A stretch of DNA of 64,000 nucleotides from Saprospiraceae bacterium (GCA_028279185.1 JANQSS010000258.1:62001-126000); one strand, 5' to 3'. Counted from the first letter of the stretch, positions 45,285 to 54,429 are shown. Translations and numbers: made by a program. The notes: a model not told the origin generated them from the letters alone.

Positions 45285-45681
45285 GGTTAAATTAAACTCG
45301 CGTCTGTCCTGTTCTTTCTCCTGGCCTCGGTTAACCGCTATTCCAAACCTTCGAAATTTATAGCTCCAAGGTTTCGCCAAAATTCCGAACGCGCTACAGC
45401 TCGAACAGTAATTTAACCCAGTCTCTTCTTATTCGTAGTACTAATCCTTGGCACTATAAAACGTCGCGCTCCAGTGCTTATAGTGTCGTCCCGAAATTAC
45501 CTGATTAAAATACCGTAGGCCCAACAGGCGGTTTAGCATCAAAAAATCTTACGGGTTGACATATCCATTTGAACCAAGGTTTTATAATGAAAACGGACCA
45601 AGAATATGATTCCATCGAGCCGCTCAGAAACCCCTAAGGTTGAGTTTTATTTTCTTCAACCTTGGGGGTCTATGAAATTTT
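45285..45681. repeat. ~400 bp non-coding repeat unit, copy 1
   Basis: 397 bp, about 93 percent identical by eye to 45819-46217. It has three inverted repeats: GGTTAAATTA (45285) with TAATTTAACC (45409); GGCACTATAA (45450) with TTATAGTGTC (45478); CCCCTAAGGTTGA (45631) with TCAACCTTGGGG (45656). A 16-codon frame MKTDQEYDSIEPLRNP (45587-45637) runs into the last hairpin. Differences between copies in the stems are mostly A to G, giving G-U pairs, which suggests a folded RNA. Confidence 0.75.
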
Positions 45682-45781
45682 GACAATAAATTATCTGAAC
45701 GATGTCTACGTCTTAAACTCATAGTTCATACTTAAACGCAACCCGTAAGGTTTGCTCTTCCGATTTAATATTAACTCCTCC

Positions 45782-45807
45782 TCACTTTTTGTGCCGGCAA
45801 AAAGTGA
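45782..45807. repeat. dispersed T-rich hairpin, copy 1
   Basis: TCACTTTTTG-N6-CAAAAAGTGA, perfect 10 bp arms with a six-base loop. It lies in the 137 bp spacer between the two ~400 bp repeats. Related hairpins, also with six-base loops, are at 47737 and 58948. Confidence 0.6.
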
Positions 45808-45818
45808 CAAAAACCTCG

Positions 45819-46217
45819 GGTTAAATTAAACTCGCGACTGTCCTATTCTTTCTCCTGGTCTCCATTAACCGTTATTCCAAACCTTCGAAATTTATGGCTC
45901 CAGGGTTTCGCCAAAATTCCGAACGTGCTACAGCTCGAACAGTAATTTAACCCTGTCTCTTCTTATTCGAAGTACTAATCCTAGGCACTATAAACCGTCG
46001 CATTCCAGTGTTTGTGGTGTCACCCCGAAATTACATGATTAAAATACCGTAGGCCCAACATACGGTTTAGCATCAAAAAACCTTACGGGTTAACATATCC
46101 ATTTGAACCAAGGTTATATAATGAAAACGGACCAAGAATATGATTCCATCGAGCCTCTCAGAAACCCCTAAGGTTGAGTTTTATTTTCTTCAACCTTGGG
46201 GGCTTCTATGAAATTTT
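45819..46217. repeat. ~400 bp non-coding repeat unit, copy 2
   Basis: 399 bp, offset 534 bp from copy 1. The same three inverted repeats are present: 45819/45943, 45984/46011 (GGCACTATAAA with TTTGTGGTGTC, all pairs kept as Watson-Crick or G-U) and 46165/46190. The small frame at 46121-46171 encodes the same 16 residues as in copy 1, the one difference (CCG to CCT) being silent. The end of the hairpin is next to the stop of the racemase gene. Confidence 0.75.
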
Positions 46218-46222
46218 AATAA

Positions 46223-46948
46223 TTAAAAATTCCGTATCCATCCTTTTTTTGGAAGAGGTGAGTCCGACATCGCATAATTAACAGCATGGGTCGCCAATAG
46301 TCGGGTTGAATCGAGAACGGGCAGGGTCGAGTTTTTTGCATGTATGATGAGTGGAATTTCCGTACAACCAAGAATAACACATTGTGCTCCATTGGCCTTC
46401 AAGTCTTCAATTGCTCGTTGAAAGAGCGTAATAGTTTCTTGTTTGAATATTCCCTGACACAGTTCTTGAAAAATAGCCTTGTCTATCTGTGCTCGTGTTG
46501 TTTCATCGGGAACAACACAGGACAACGCTTTCTGTGCTAAAACGTTCGGATAAACTGTACCCGTCATGGTCCAATTGGTTCCTAGCAAGCCAATTTTCGA
46601 CCAGCCATTCGCCACAATTTCATGACAGACAACATCCGCAATATGCAGTCCCGGAATCGCAACATCGTCCATAATTTTTTCCAGTACGATGTGTCCGGTA
46701 TTATCCGGACATACAAAGAAGTCAGCGCCACCTTTTGCTACCTGATCAATTCCTTGTGCTAAGTGCCTTCCAATTTCGGCGTAGTCATCTGACTCCCAAG
46801 CCGCCATACTGAGTCCCATTGGAATAGCGCTCAGCACGATGTTCGGATGCATATGTGGTCCAAGCACGTCCGCCCCACGACGGCAGGCCGTTAAAAAACA
46901 CAGGCTGCCTCCTTCGTAGCTGTGTGCGCAAATACCTATTGTTTTCAT
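46223..46948 (-). CDS. aspartate/glutamate racemase family protein
   Basis: 241 residues from ATG 46948 (an ATG 15 bp upstream is equally open). N-terminus TIGICAHSYEGGSL; catalytic regions are FFVCPDNTGHIV (Cys and NTxH) and VILGCTEIPLII (second Cys), so both catalytic cysteines of the family are present, the first in a CPDNT context. PLP-independent racemase of aspartate, glutamate or a related amino acid; cytosolic. Single gene. Confidence 0.85.
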   Translation of the reverse strand: MKTIGICAHSYEGGSLCFLTACRRGADVLGPHMHPNIVLSAIPMGLSMAAWESDDYAEIGRHLAQGIDQVAKGGADFFVCPDNTGHIVLEKIMDDVAIPGLHIADVVCHEIVANGWSKIGLLGTNWTMTGTVYPNVLAQKALSCVVPDETTRAQIDKAIFQELCQGIFKQETITLFQRAIEDLKANGAQCVILGCTEIPLIIHAKNSTLPVLDSTRLLATHAVNYAMSDSPLPKKGWIRNF

Positions 46949-47060
46949 GTTTTCAAAATTCATCTACGAAATTATTTCTGAAATTACTTTGATTGCTCTT
47001 ACAACCCTTTATTGTTGAATGAAATTCTACTCGGTTGTTTTGACGCACAGTGGGATTACT

Positions 47061-47561
47061 TTATTTTTTTTGATAGTTGAATTCGCTTCTTTTAATCCAA
47101 GCCGTGGATTCGTCAAATTGCACTTCTTTGCGAATTACAAATTGATCACTTCCGATAAGGTATGTATAGCGAATCAATGCATTCTTATTATCGTCCTTTG
47201 CTTCGTGCTGTGCTTGAATTCGTACCTGCCCGTCATCCGTTTTCTCTCTCGACGCAATGGGAATATTGTTCAAAACCGTACCATCATTTGTCAATTTGAT
47301 TTTTTCTGTATTGTTAGCTTTCGGTTCATTCGGATAAATATTGTTCAGGATTAGTATTCCTTCTTTTTTTCCATGTTCTACAATGAGATTTGCTGGCATA
47401 GTAAACGGCTCATTCGTCTGATAATCCAGATAGGTAATCGTGCCGGTCCATTCGCCTACAATCAATTTTAGATCGTCTATTGGGATAGATTGTTGACTGT
47501 ATGATAAAAAGGTAATTGTCAAAAATCCCGTGATAAAAAACAGTCTGACGTTCATGTTCAT
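47061..47561 (-). CDS. small secreted protein of unknown function
   Basis: 166 residues from ATG 47561 (47555 also possible), with signal peptide (NVRLFFITGFLTITFLSYSQ). The mature part is lipocalin-like: LKLIVGEWTGTITYLDYQTNEPFTMPANLIVEHG ... GSDQFVIRKEVQFDESTAWIKRSEF. This looks like proteins that start with a 'GxWxGxL.Y.DY' strand in other Bacteroidota, but no function is known to me. Single gene. Confidence 0.72.
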   Translation of the reverse strand: MNMNVRLFFITGFLTITFLSYSQQSIPIDDLKLIVGEWTGTITYLDYQTNEPFTMPANLIVEHGKKEGILILNNIYPNEPKANNTEKIKLTNDGTVLNNIPIASREKTDDGQVRIQAQHEAKDDNKNALIRYTYLIGSDQFVIRKEVQFDESTAWIKRSEFNYQKK

Positions 47562-47633
47562 TATGCAATTATAATTTCTCATGAAAGTAAAAAAATATGC
47601 TTGAACCATCCAGCCGCCAATGACATTTAACAT

Positions 47634-48198
47634 GTCAACGCATTGTTCAGGCCAGGTCTTATTTTGAGGCTCTACAACTCGGTTGCAATACTTCGTTACA
47701 TTATTTGCTTCACGGATTTCGTTGTCAGGGCTCGATCTTCATTTTTGCCTTGACGCAAAAACGAAGCAAAAAAGTCAAGGCTGTATTCATTTCTTAACGT
47801 TCCAAAGGCACAAAAAATCTAAACTAAAAAAACTCACCTTAGCGGTCCTACTTAGTTCATTGTTTGCTGAATATCAATTCCTTAAACAATCGGTCGTTTT
47901 GGCTCATACAGTTTTTAGTTCTTGACGATTTTTAGCACCTTTTACACTAAAATGAATAAGGCCAATATCCGTGGTAAGCGAAATGAAAAGATTTACATGC
48001 TCGGGAACCAAATCTAATTTAAAAAGTTCAATTGAACCTAGTACCTCATAATCGGAAAGTACCGTGGTTCAACGACACTCAGAATAAATTAAACAAAATA
48101 CCTAGACGCGATTGGGTTTACAGGATTTTTAATATTAGCGATGTAGAAAATCACAAACTCCTATTACAAATGAAGGATCTGCACAAGTCACGCTTACT
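47634..48198. other. intergenic stretch with one dispersed hairpin
   Basis: 565 bp between the start of the secreted protein and the end of the serine hydrolase. Plus-strand frames of 80 and 109 codons run through it but look like non-coding AT-rich DNA, and the second overlaps the hydrolase. The only structure is the hairpin at 47737-47766 and a CCTTGAC...GTCAAGG pair around it. Confidence 0.5.
47737..47766. repeat. dispersed T-rich hairpin, copy 2
   Basis: CTTCATTTTTGC-N6-GCAAAAACGAAG, 12 bp arms with one mismatch and a six-base loop. Same design as 45782 and 58948. Confidence 0.6.
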
Positions 48199-49512
48199 TC
48201 AATTTCTGTATTTCACCTCCGGAACACCTGCCTTGGATACAATGATACGTGAGGCCTTTCCTTCCGCATCAACGACAAATTCTATGGTACGATTGGGATT
48301 GTCTGAACGAAAAAACTTTGTATCCGATTCCGGAATCAATTTAATATTGTGGTGCGAATAGTATAGTTCATTATTCCTTACATGGATTTTTACATCTTCA
48401 TACTCACCCACATATGTAGTAAACAATTTTGGGTCAATAGACACTTCGATGTGTTTGTATGGTAATTCTACTTCCTTGTCAAATACAATGGCCGCCAGAG
48501 CGTAAGCGATTAAATATGAAGGCGAGCCATTGTTGGAAAGGACTGCAATAAAAACATCGTCGTCCACAAATTTGTTGAATGACGTCTGACTTCCGTAAAA
48601 TCCACCATCATGCCCTACCAGGTTTCGACCGTGATTATAAAATGGATTGACCAGGACGCCGTAGCCAAAGTTTTCCGCATTATAGGGTGTAAACATTTGC
48701 TGCTTTGACTTCTCTGACAACAACGTCGTCTCATCAAATAAATACTTACTCCATGCATACAAGTCATCTATCGTTGCGTATACACCGTCCAATCCAATAT
48801 TATAATCCCAATTTACGTAGGGGTTTTGGACATACGCACCATCAACCATGTAATATGGTTTGGCCATTTTTAGTATAACGGAATCGTTATTGCTGATACC
48901 CGAATTTAGCATATTGGTTTTATCGAAAATGTATTTTTGCATATAGGTTGAAAAGCGTATTCCACTGGCTTTTTCGACCAACGTTGTCAGCAAATAATAC
49001 CCCTCATTGCTATATGCTGTCTGTGTACCGGGTTCGAATAAGAGAGGCTTATTCAAGACATAGTGCACAACAGAATCTCTATGCATTTTTCTATTTGATG
49101 AAAATACGTCCTCACAGTCATTGCTTACCCCGGAATTGTGCGTCAATAACATCTTGACCGTAATCAAGTTGGTGTTTGGAAAATCAGGATAATATTTTGA
49201 TAAATTATCATCGAGCGATAAAAGGCCTTGTTCTACTAGCTGTAAAATGGCCACGGCTGTGAATTGCTTTGACACCGAAGCCAGGCTAAATTTTGTGTCA
49301 ATCGTATTTTTAATTTGCCATTCTTTGTTGGCAAGGCCATATGCCTTTTTCAATAAAACGGTATCATTTTTTGTAACCAATACCGTTCCGGCGAAATTAT
49401 TCACAGTTGCCTGGGCGTCCATGTATAGTTCCAACTGACTTTTTTGTGATCGTTGGACACAGCCCGTCAACATAAACATGATACACAATAAAAGAATTGC
49501 TCTACTTAACAT
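48199..49512 (-). CDS. serine hydrolase lipoprotein of the beta-lactamase/esterase family
   Basis: 437 residues. Lipoprotein signal LLLCIMFMLTGC (Cys18). Nucleophile motif S79-VS-K82 (LASVSKQFTAVAILQL), second motif YSN (TAYSNEGYYLLTTLVEK), third GHDGG. C-terminal 90 residues form a small barrel (YVGEYEDVKIHVRNNELYYSHHNIKLIPE), as in DUF3471-containing relatives. Outer-membrane anchored. The start overlaps the end of a MarR gene by 11 bp, so the two are co-transcribed and the regulator probably responds to a related ligand. Confidence 0.9.
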   Translation of the reverse strand: MLSRAILLLCIMFMLTGCVQRSQKSQLELYMDAQATVNNFAGTVLVTKNDTVLLKKAYGLANKEWQIKNTIDTKFSLASVSKQFTAVAILQLVEQGLLSLDDNLSKYYPDFPNTNLITVKMLLTHNSGVSNDCEDVFSSNRKMHRDSVVHYVLNKPLLFEPGTQTAYSNEGYYLLTTLVEKASGIRFSTYMQKYIFDKTNMLNSGISNNDSVILKMAKPYYMVDGAYVQNPYVNWDYNIGLDGVYATIDDLYAWSKYLFDETTLLSEKSKQQMFTPYNAENFGYGVLVNPFYNHGRNLVGHDGGFYGSQTSFNKFVDDDVFIAVLSNNGSPSYLIAYALAAIVFDKEVELPYKHIEVSIDPKLFTTYVGEYEDVKIHVRNNELYYSHHNIKLIPESDTKFFRSDNPNRTIEFVVDAEGKASRIIVSKAGVPEVKYRN

Positions 49513-49948
49513 TGTTCACTTTACAATTTGCGATAATTTTACCCAATGTCCGTTCAAGTTGCATGACTTCCTTCATCGTAATTCCCTTTAAAGCACTTTG
49601 TCTGTTACCCTTAATCTGTGGTGTCAGCAGCTTTAAGGCTTGTATACCCTTTCGCGATAGCTGCAAGTCGAACTTCCTCCTATCCTTTGGGTTAATGCGC
49701 CGCAGGAGATAGTCCTTTTTCACCATCAATTCAATCATGCGGGTGATAGAAGCGTAATCCTTAAATAGTAATTCAGCGATCTCTTTTTGAGAAGAGACCA
49801 GACCATCATTCAGGATCATCAACACCAGGCATTGGTCGACCGTAATGTCATCTATAACTTGGCTGATATTGTGTTGTGACAACTTTCTATACGCTTTTAT
49901 GGCTTGCTCGATGGTATAGAAGACGGATACTGTTGGGTTTTTCAACAT
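49502..49948 (-). CDS. MarR-family transcriptional regulator
   Basis: 148 residues. The winged helix is QCLVLMILNDGLVSSQKEIAELLFKDYASITRMIELMVKKDYLLRRINPKDRRKFDLQLSRKG, with the conserved DRR wing. First gene of a two-gene operon with the serine hydrolase lipoprotein. A palindrome lies exactly between its -33 and -7 boxes, so autorepression is likely. Confidence 0.9.
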   Translation of the reverse strand: MLKNPTVSVFYTIEQAIKAYRKLSQHNISQVIDDITVDQCLVLMILNDGLVSSQKEIAELLFKDYASITRMIELMVKKDYLLRRINPKDRRKFDLQLSRKGIQALKLLTPQIKGNRQSALKGITMKEVMQLERTLGKIIANCKVNNVK

Positions 49949-50307
49949 AAGGACAGTTTATTTGATACAAATATAGTTGATATATCAATTATATGCAAAT
50001 GCTATCTCTAGGTCTCTTAACAAATCGTGCATGGTAAGGACTTATTTCCATACTCTACTGAATGCACGAACGTCGAAGGATTTTGACTACGAGTAATGGC
50101 CAGACACCAGGTATTTGCAAGGTGCCGTAAAAAATGTTAAGTTTATAGAGGAATGAATAGGACATGCAGATACGGGAACAACCGGATACTCATCGATTGG
50201 ACGTAAAGTTGTCGCTTCCATTTGCTGTTCTCTCAAGATTTTTTATTAAAAACCCGTAACTCACAGATTGGATTGTTGGGGTTATTGGGGAATATCACCA
50301 ACCAAAA
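49949..50307. other. intergenic stretch with the MarR promoter
   Basis: 359 bp. Apart from the promoter and operator at 49968-49999, nothing is recognisable. Confidence 0.5.
49968..49999 (-). promoter_or_regulatory. marR promoter with palindromic operator in the spacer
   Basis: On the minus strand TTTG (49996-49999), 20 bp, TATATTTG (49968-49975). The spacer holds TTGATATATCAA (49977-49988), a perfect palindrome that extends to 10 bp arms with one mismatch (ATAGTTGATA/TATCAATTAT). A repressor bound there would block RNA polymerase. Confidence 0.7.
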
Positions 50308-50808
50308 CTAAATAACAAAAATGACAATTTTGTAAAGTAAAAACAAAATGGTCGCACATAAGAAAACATACCTTGTCAGCAATATCTCCCATGAATAGTA
50401 ATTTCTTAATATCATTGTGTTCATACTTGCAAACCCTAAAGCCGATAAGCAAATTACCCAGCAACATGTCATTAAATCTCCACATGGAGTTGACCCATAT
50501 GAGGTACCACCATCAAAAAGACGAAAACAATTTCTCAAATGATATATTAAACTCGATAGTTCGATAATGAATACAATTGAATAAATGAATAAAGTTACAC
50601 AATAAGCGAGTTTAGATTTAAAAAACAGAATTAGCAATAGTAGAGCAAATGGAATTGATAAGACTATAATTTCAAAACCTAAAGTCCATGTTCCTTCCAA
50701 CAAGTGTCCTAAAAAGTAAAATCTATTTTCGACAGCTATATAAAACCACGTAAAAATGAAACTGATTATCGCGAAAATTTGTAAAGAACTTCTTCTTGTT
50801 AAATTCAT
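50308..50808 (-). CDS. four-TM hypothetical membrane protein
   Basis: 166 residues. Hydrophobic segments at about 10-32, 42-63, 68-90 and 110-165 (the last may be two helices). Charged residues are few. A Cys-rich loop (YHLRNCFRLF ... STPCGDLMTCCWVICL) is notable. No family recognised. Bordered on its upstream side by the group II intron remnant. Confidence 0.55.
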   Translation of the reverse strand: MNLTRRSSLQIFAIISFIFTWFYIAVENRFYFLGHLLEGTWTLGFEIIVLSIPFALLLLILFFKSKLAYCVTLFIYSIVFIIELSSLIYHLRNCFRLFDGGTSYGSTPCGDLMTCCWVICLSALGFASMNTMILRNYYSWEILLTRYVFLCATILFLLYKIVIFVI

Positions 50809-50854
50809 ATCCCAATATATAAAATCTCATAGAAAAATTAAAGAGGAAAGTGCT

Positions 50855-51140
50855 AATCGAGTGGACGGCCTCTCCGATAATTAAATTGACGAGGTGCGTC
50901 TCCTCTTTCGGCGGACAAGCCTCACACGACCGTACGTACAGATCACGTATACGGCGGTTCGTTGAAGCAATTTCCGTTGATGATAATAATCAAGCCAATG
51001 GATGTAGCCTGGTTGTTGTAGTCTGGCATTTGCTGTTCCGCTTACTCCAATGCTGACCTCACGGTCAACCAACTTGCGGCTTGCTAATCCGTCATGGCGT
51101 TACTCATGCGTTTAGGCGTCCCTAGCCTATCGACTCTTCG
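50855..51140 (-). mobile_element. group II intron remnant without reverse transcriptase gene
   Basis: On the minus strand GAACCGCCGTATACG-TGATC-TGTACGTACGGTCGTGTGAG (50959-50920) matches the hairpin that follows the maturase gene in many bacterial group II introns, probably domain V, with a few changes. About 60 bases later GGCCGTCCACTCGATT fits the usual 3' intron end (CTACTCGAT). No reverse transcriptase frame is present. The 5' limit is uncertain. The region should not be translated. Confidence 0.6.
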
Positions 51141-51258
51141 ATTGTAATTCTTTGGAACATGGACTATATTTACCATTCAAGATTCACGCAATGAGTAGCA
51201 CGTCATGCTTAGTTTTTGCATAGGCACTCCGGCTACCCAAAACGTCATCATTAGTAAA

Positions 51259-51720
51259 ATGAATATTCAAATCATACCCACAAAAGACTATGATGCAATT
51301 TCAAAATTGAATGAAGCGGTTCAAGCTCTACATCACAAACTATATCCTGACGACTTTAAAAAATTCGATTTAAACTCTGCATCTAAATACTTTAAGGAAA
51401 TTCTTGCTTCAAATGATACCTATGCTTTCTTAGCCCAAGTAGATGATGTACCCGTAGGTTACATTTTATGTATGGTATACACAAGAAAAGAAAATGAAAT
51501 TCAATATGAGAAGAAAGTCCTTCATATAGATCAAATATCCATAAACAATGAATTCAGAAAGCAGGGCATTGGCAAAAAGTTAATGAATAAGGCTTTTGAA
51601 CTAGCCAAGGACTTGCGCGTAGTTGAAGTACAACTCGATCATTGGGTAAAAAACGAAGAGGCCAGCATCTTTTTTAAGCAAATGGGTTTTGGATACTATA
51701 ATTATAAAATGAAAAAATAA
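51259..51720 (+). CDS. GNAT-family N-acetyltransferase
   Basis: 153 residues from ATG 51259 (MNIQIIPTKDYDAISKL); upstream in-frame ATG lies in the intron remnant and is rejected. GNAT motif A is LHIDQISINNEFRKQGIGKKLMNKAFELAKD (the acetyl-CoA loop R/Q-x-x-G-x-G/A is RKQGIGK), and motif B is VQLDHWVKNEEASIFFKQMGFGYYNYKM. Transfers an acetyl group to an unknown amine. Single gene on the plus strand. Confidence 0.9.
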   Translation: MNIQIIPTKDYDAISKLNEAVQALHHKLYPDDFKKFDLNSASKYFKEILASNDTYAFLAQVDDVPVGYILCMVYTRKENEIQYEKKVLHIDQISINNEFRKQGIGKKLMNKAFELAKDLRVVEVQLDHWVKNEEASIFFKQMGFGYYNYKMKK

Positions 51721-51834
51721 TGCCGGCAAGTTTAGAAATTATCTTAAATTGCCAGTAAACCGCGTAAGTACAGGAACATTGCCACTGGATGTGGTTAGAT
51801 AAAACTTGAAAACATTCAAAATATAAATCTCGAA

Positions 51835-52221
51835 ATGAACAATACAGATTTGATAACCATCGCAAAAAATAAGGTAAAGGCTAAAAAACACTTTTACACC
51901 CACTTTACTATATTTTGGATCGTTACATTTTCATTGTTTACAATCAACTATTTTACTACTCCCGGTACATGGTGGTTTCTTCTTCCCATAGTAGGATGGG
52001 CAATGGCTGTAATTGGGCACTATCTAAATGTATTTGGACTACCAAGTTTTAAAAACAGCGATTGGGAGGAAGAACAATTTGAAATAGAATTGGAAAAACT
52101 GGAAAGAACGCATCGTGCAGACTATCAAGAAGATGACATATTAGACATTTCAGACACCACCCTCAAACTCAGAGAAATGGCAGAAAAAGAAAGGAGATTT
52201 AATTCAGACGATATTGTTTGA
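51835..52221 (+). CDS. 2TM-domain protein
   Basis: 128 residues. The 2TM domain covers about 10-75: KVKAKKHFYTHFTIFWIVTFSLFTINYFTTPGTWWFLLPIVGWAMAVIGHYLNVF, with two helices and GTWWF in the turn. A charged helical tail with LREM and EEEQFEIELEKLE follows. These proteins are frequent in Bacteroidota and sometimes carry histidine kinases; here the domain stands alone. Function unknown. Confidence 0.85.
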   Translation: MNNTDLITIAKNKVKAKKHFYTHFTIFWIVTFSLFTINYFTTPGTWWFLLPIVGWAMAVIGHYLNVFGLPSFKNSDWEEEQFEIELEKLERTHRADYQEDDILDISDTTLKLREMAEKERRFNSDDIV

Positions 52222-52287
52222 GCAGATTATTTTCTGAACATTGTTAAGCCTGGCTATCGGAGAGAATCGTGACTATCTCACATCAAT

Positions 52288-52920
52288 CTACTTATCCGTA
52301 ACCACCGTCACCCGACCACACGGAATAACGTAACAACCCTCTGGCATTCCTTCATTATGGCAATAATCGAGTTTAACGCCCAAGTGTAGCGATGGCTGCA
52401 GTGTCTTCTGCAATTTAGTATACCAAAGACACGACTCGTAGCTTTCATCACTTGTATGCGCAAAAAATACGTTTGGAATAATACCACAAATTTTCGCGGG
52501 CGCGGGGCGTATCGTGCCAATACCTACAGTTATATGTTCACCTGGTTCAATCGTTTCATCTAATCCGGGGTGGTCCATGTTGGCTAACAATTCGGAAATC
52601 ATCTTATCTGTAGCAGGTTTTGACTCGGTCCATTCGCTAGGCATGATAACAACCTTGAATTTTTCATCACTATCAGGATGTGGGTGATCGTACCCATCAG
52701 CAAACGCTAGTTGCAGGTGAAGCGGAATCGTGTCAATATTAGTAAATGTCACTGAAATATGCGTAATGGCCAAGGAGTCGGTCAATCGCATTCCTCGGTT
52801 TATTCCGGATTCAATATGCAGTCCTATGTCGACAACTTCTTCCGTATTTCCCGTATTATTTTGTACACATTGGGCTACTAAAATTACCAGGACTTGAAAA
52901 AATAGAATCGCTCTAATCAT
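52288..52920 (-). CDS. secreted or lipid-anchored protein of unknown function
   Basis: 210 residues. The N-terminus is a signal (MIRAILFFQVLVILVAQC, a possible lipobox LVAQC). The body is a beta-rich domain (LHIESGINRGMRLTDSLAITHISVTFTNIDTIPLHLQLAF). Six Cys are in the second half (KICGIIP, ESCLWY, DYCHNEGMPEGCYVIPCG). No family recognised. Single gene. Confidence 0.65.
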   Translation of the reverse strand: MIRAILFFQVLVILVAQCVQNNTGNTEEVVDIGLHIESGINRGMRLTDSLAITHISVTFTNIDTIPLHLQLAFADGYDHPHPDSDEKFKVVIMPSEWTESKPATDKMISELLANMDHPGLDETIEPGEHITVGIGTIRPAPAKICGIIPNVFFAHTSDESYESCLWYTKLQKTLQPSLHLGVKLDYCHNEGMPEGCYVIPCGRVTVVTDK

Positions 52921-53388
52921 ATTATTTTATTCTATACCATATTTGACAGATCGTCTGCAGCGTCGAGCAGCTCGCACGGTATAATTGACCGGCAAATAAG
53001 AATCAACTTTCAATATTGACGAATAGTTTGATTTTTAAATGTATGAGGTTATATCAACAATCTTCATTTCCATATGTAAAAGAATGTAAAGTGATGTAAA
53101 TACTTTTCAACATACACTGATGTGACGGTAGCCTTATGTGAATCAAGTGATAGTAATGCCGATTCGTTGACGGCGACAGCCGGAGACAGTGCACTTTAAT
53201 TTATACGGACCTTCGATGCCTGCTTTAAGATTCTATGTCCTTGCCTTTTAACCCAGCGTATTACTACCTTTTAAATAGTAAAAATGTTACACTTTTTTGC
53301 TATAACTTAGTCTGACAATTTCAAGGGCTAAATCAAAGAAAATTGTTCATAGCTCTGACTAAATTTAGAAGCCTAAGTAGAATTGTCC
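52921..53388. other. intergenic stretch without recognisable content
   Basis: About 470 bp between divergent genes (52920 and 53389). It must contain both promoters; I could not place either. No repeat or gene remnant. Confidence 0.45.
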
Positions 53389-54429
53389 ATGAGTCAAATT
53401 TTTATATCCTATAGGAGGGAGGATAACCCCGAAGCCGCAGGCAGAATCTATGATAGACTGAAGTCTCATTTTGGTGAAAAAAACGTTTTCTTCGATATCG
53501 ATTCTATACCCCCTGGAATTGACTTTAGGCAATTTATAAGTGAATCCATATCGAAATGCGATGTTTTGCTTGTAATAATTGGAGATAAATGGTTGGCCAA
53601 GAATGATAATGGGATTTCCCGCCTTGAAGACCCGGCAGATTTTGTTCGATTAGAGATCGAGGCCGCACTGAAAAGACGTATTCCGGTGATCCCTGTGCCT
53701 GTAGGAAAGGCTAAAGAACCCTCGAAGGAAGAACTACCTCCAACATTAAAAGATCTACATTATCGAAATTCATGTGAGGTCCGATCCGGGACGTCATTTG
53801 AAGGACATATCCTCCGATTAATAAATGGCATTGAAAACTCAACGAAACAACTAATAAATACCGATAACCTCAATCCGATCCCTGAGAATAAAAAAGGACA
53901 ACACAAAAAACGAAGGTTTGGTGCATGGAAAGTTTTGTTTGGTATTGTCATTGTCTGCATAGCTCTCTTTATATACTGGAATCTAAGCCAAAGTCGCAGA
54001 ACAAGTACAACGTCTAAAGCCAAAGACACAGCTGAAGCTGTACATGAAGCAGCCGAAGCAATACATGACGCAGCACCGGAAAAGAAGCTTCAAGTTGTGT
54101 CAAGGCTAAGTTCTTCGCGTATCTCAGTAAGTGAAAAAGCAACTATATATGTAACAGTGAAAGATAAGGGTGGTAACGTAGTAAATGATGCCAACGTTCT
54201 GATTTCATCAGGTGGCGGAAAGTTTTTGGCTTCAAGTAATTCATATTATGACCCCAATTCAAAACTACAAGGTCCTTATAAAACTTCTGGTAAAACTAAA
54301 TCAACTGGTGTTTTTACATCTTGGTGGACGTGTAATCCCTGTGCTAAATCCTATGAAATGACGGTTGCAGTTTCGAAAAGTGGCTATGAAGAAACGAAGA
54401 GCAAATTAATCGTCAATATTGACAAATAA
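53389..54429 (+). CDS. TIR-domain protein with single TM segment and C-terminal Ig-like domain
   Basis: 346 residues from ATG 53389. TIR domain at 1-145: QIFISYRREDN, NVFFDIDSIPPGIDFRQFI, CDVLLVIIGDKWL and FVRLEIEAAL; Glu89 in the last motif is the catalytic Glu of NAD-cleaving TIR domains. A basic stretch (KKRR) precedes one helix (180-198, KVLFGIVIVCIALFIYW). The outer part (about 235-345) is Ig-like (ISVSEKATIYVTVKDKGGNVVNDANVLISSGGG) with a CNPC pair. TIR would be cytosolic and the Ig part outside. A signalling or defence role is possible; no defence gene is next to it. Confidence 0.85.
   Translation: MSQIFISYRREDNPEAAGRIYDRLKSHFGEKNVFFDIDSIPPGIDFRQFISESISKCDVLLVIIGDKWLAKNDNGISRLEDPADFVRLEIEAALKRRIPVIPVPVGKAKEPSKEELPPTLKDLHYRNSCEVRSGTSFEGHILRLINGIENSTKQLINTDNLNPIPENKKGQHKKRRFGAWKVLFGIVIVCIALFIYWNLSQSRRTSTTSKAKDTAEAVHEAAEAIHDAAPEKKLQVVSRLSSSRISVSEKATIYVTVKDKGGNVVNDANVLISSGGGKFLASSNSYYDPNSKLQGPYKTSGKTKSTGVFTSWWTCNPCAKSYEMTVAVSKSGYEETKSKLIVNIDK

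Noticed and set aside
45192..45380. 62-codon minus-strand frame at the end of the DUF4197 gene
   Set aside because: Spans the DUF4197 stop and the non-coding repeat; not conserved in the second repeat copy.
47683..48361. Plus-strand frames in the 47.7-48.3 kb gap
   Set aside because: AT-rich, contain the dispersed hairpin, and the second overlaps the serine hydrolase; no protein-like composition.
50881..51072. 63-codon minus-strand frame
   Set aside because: It lies in the conserved group II intron RNA end and only reflects that sequence.
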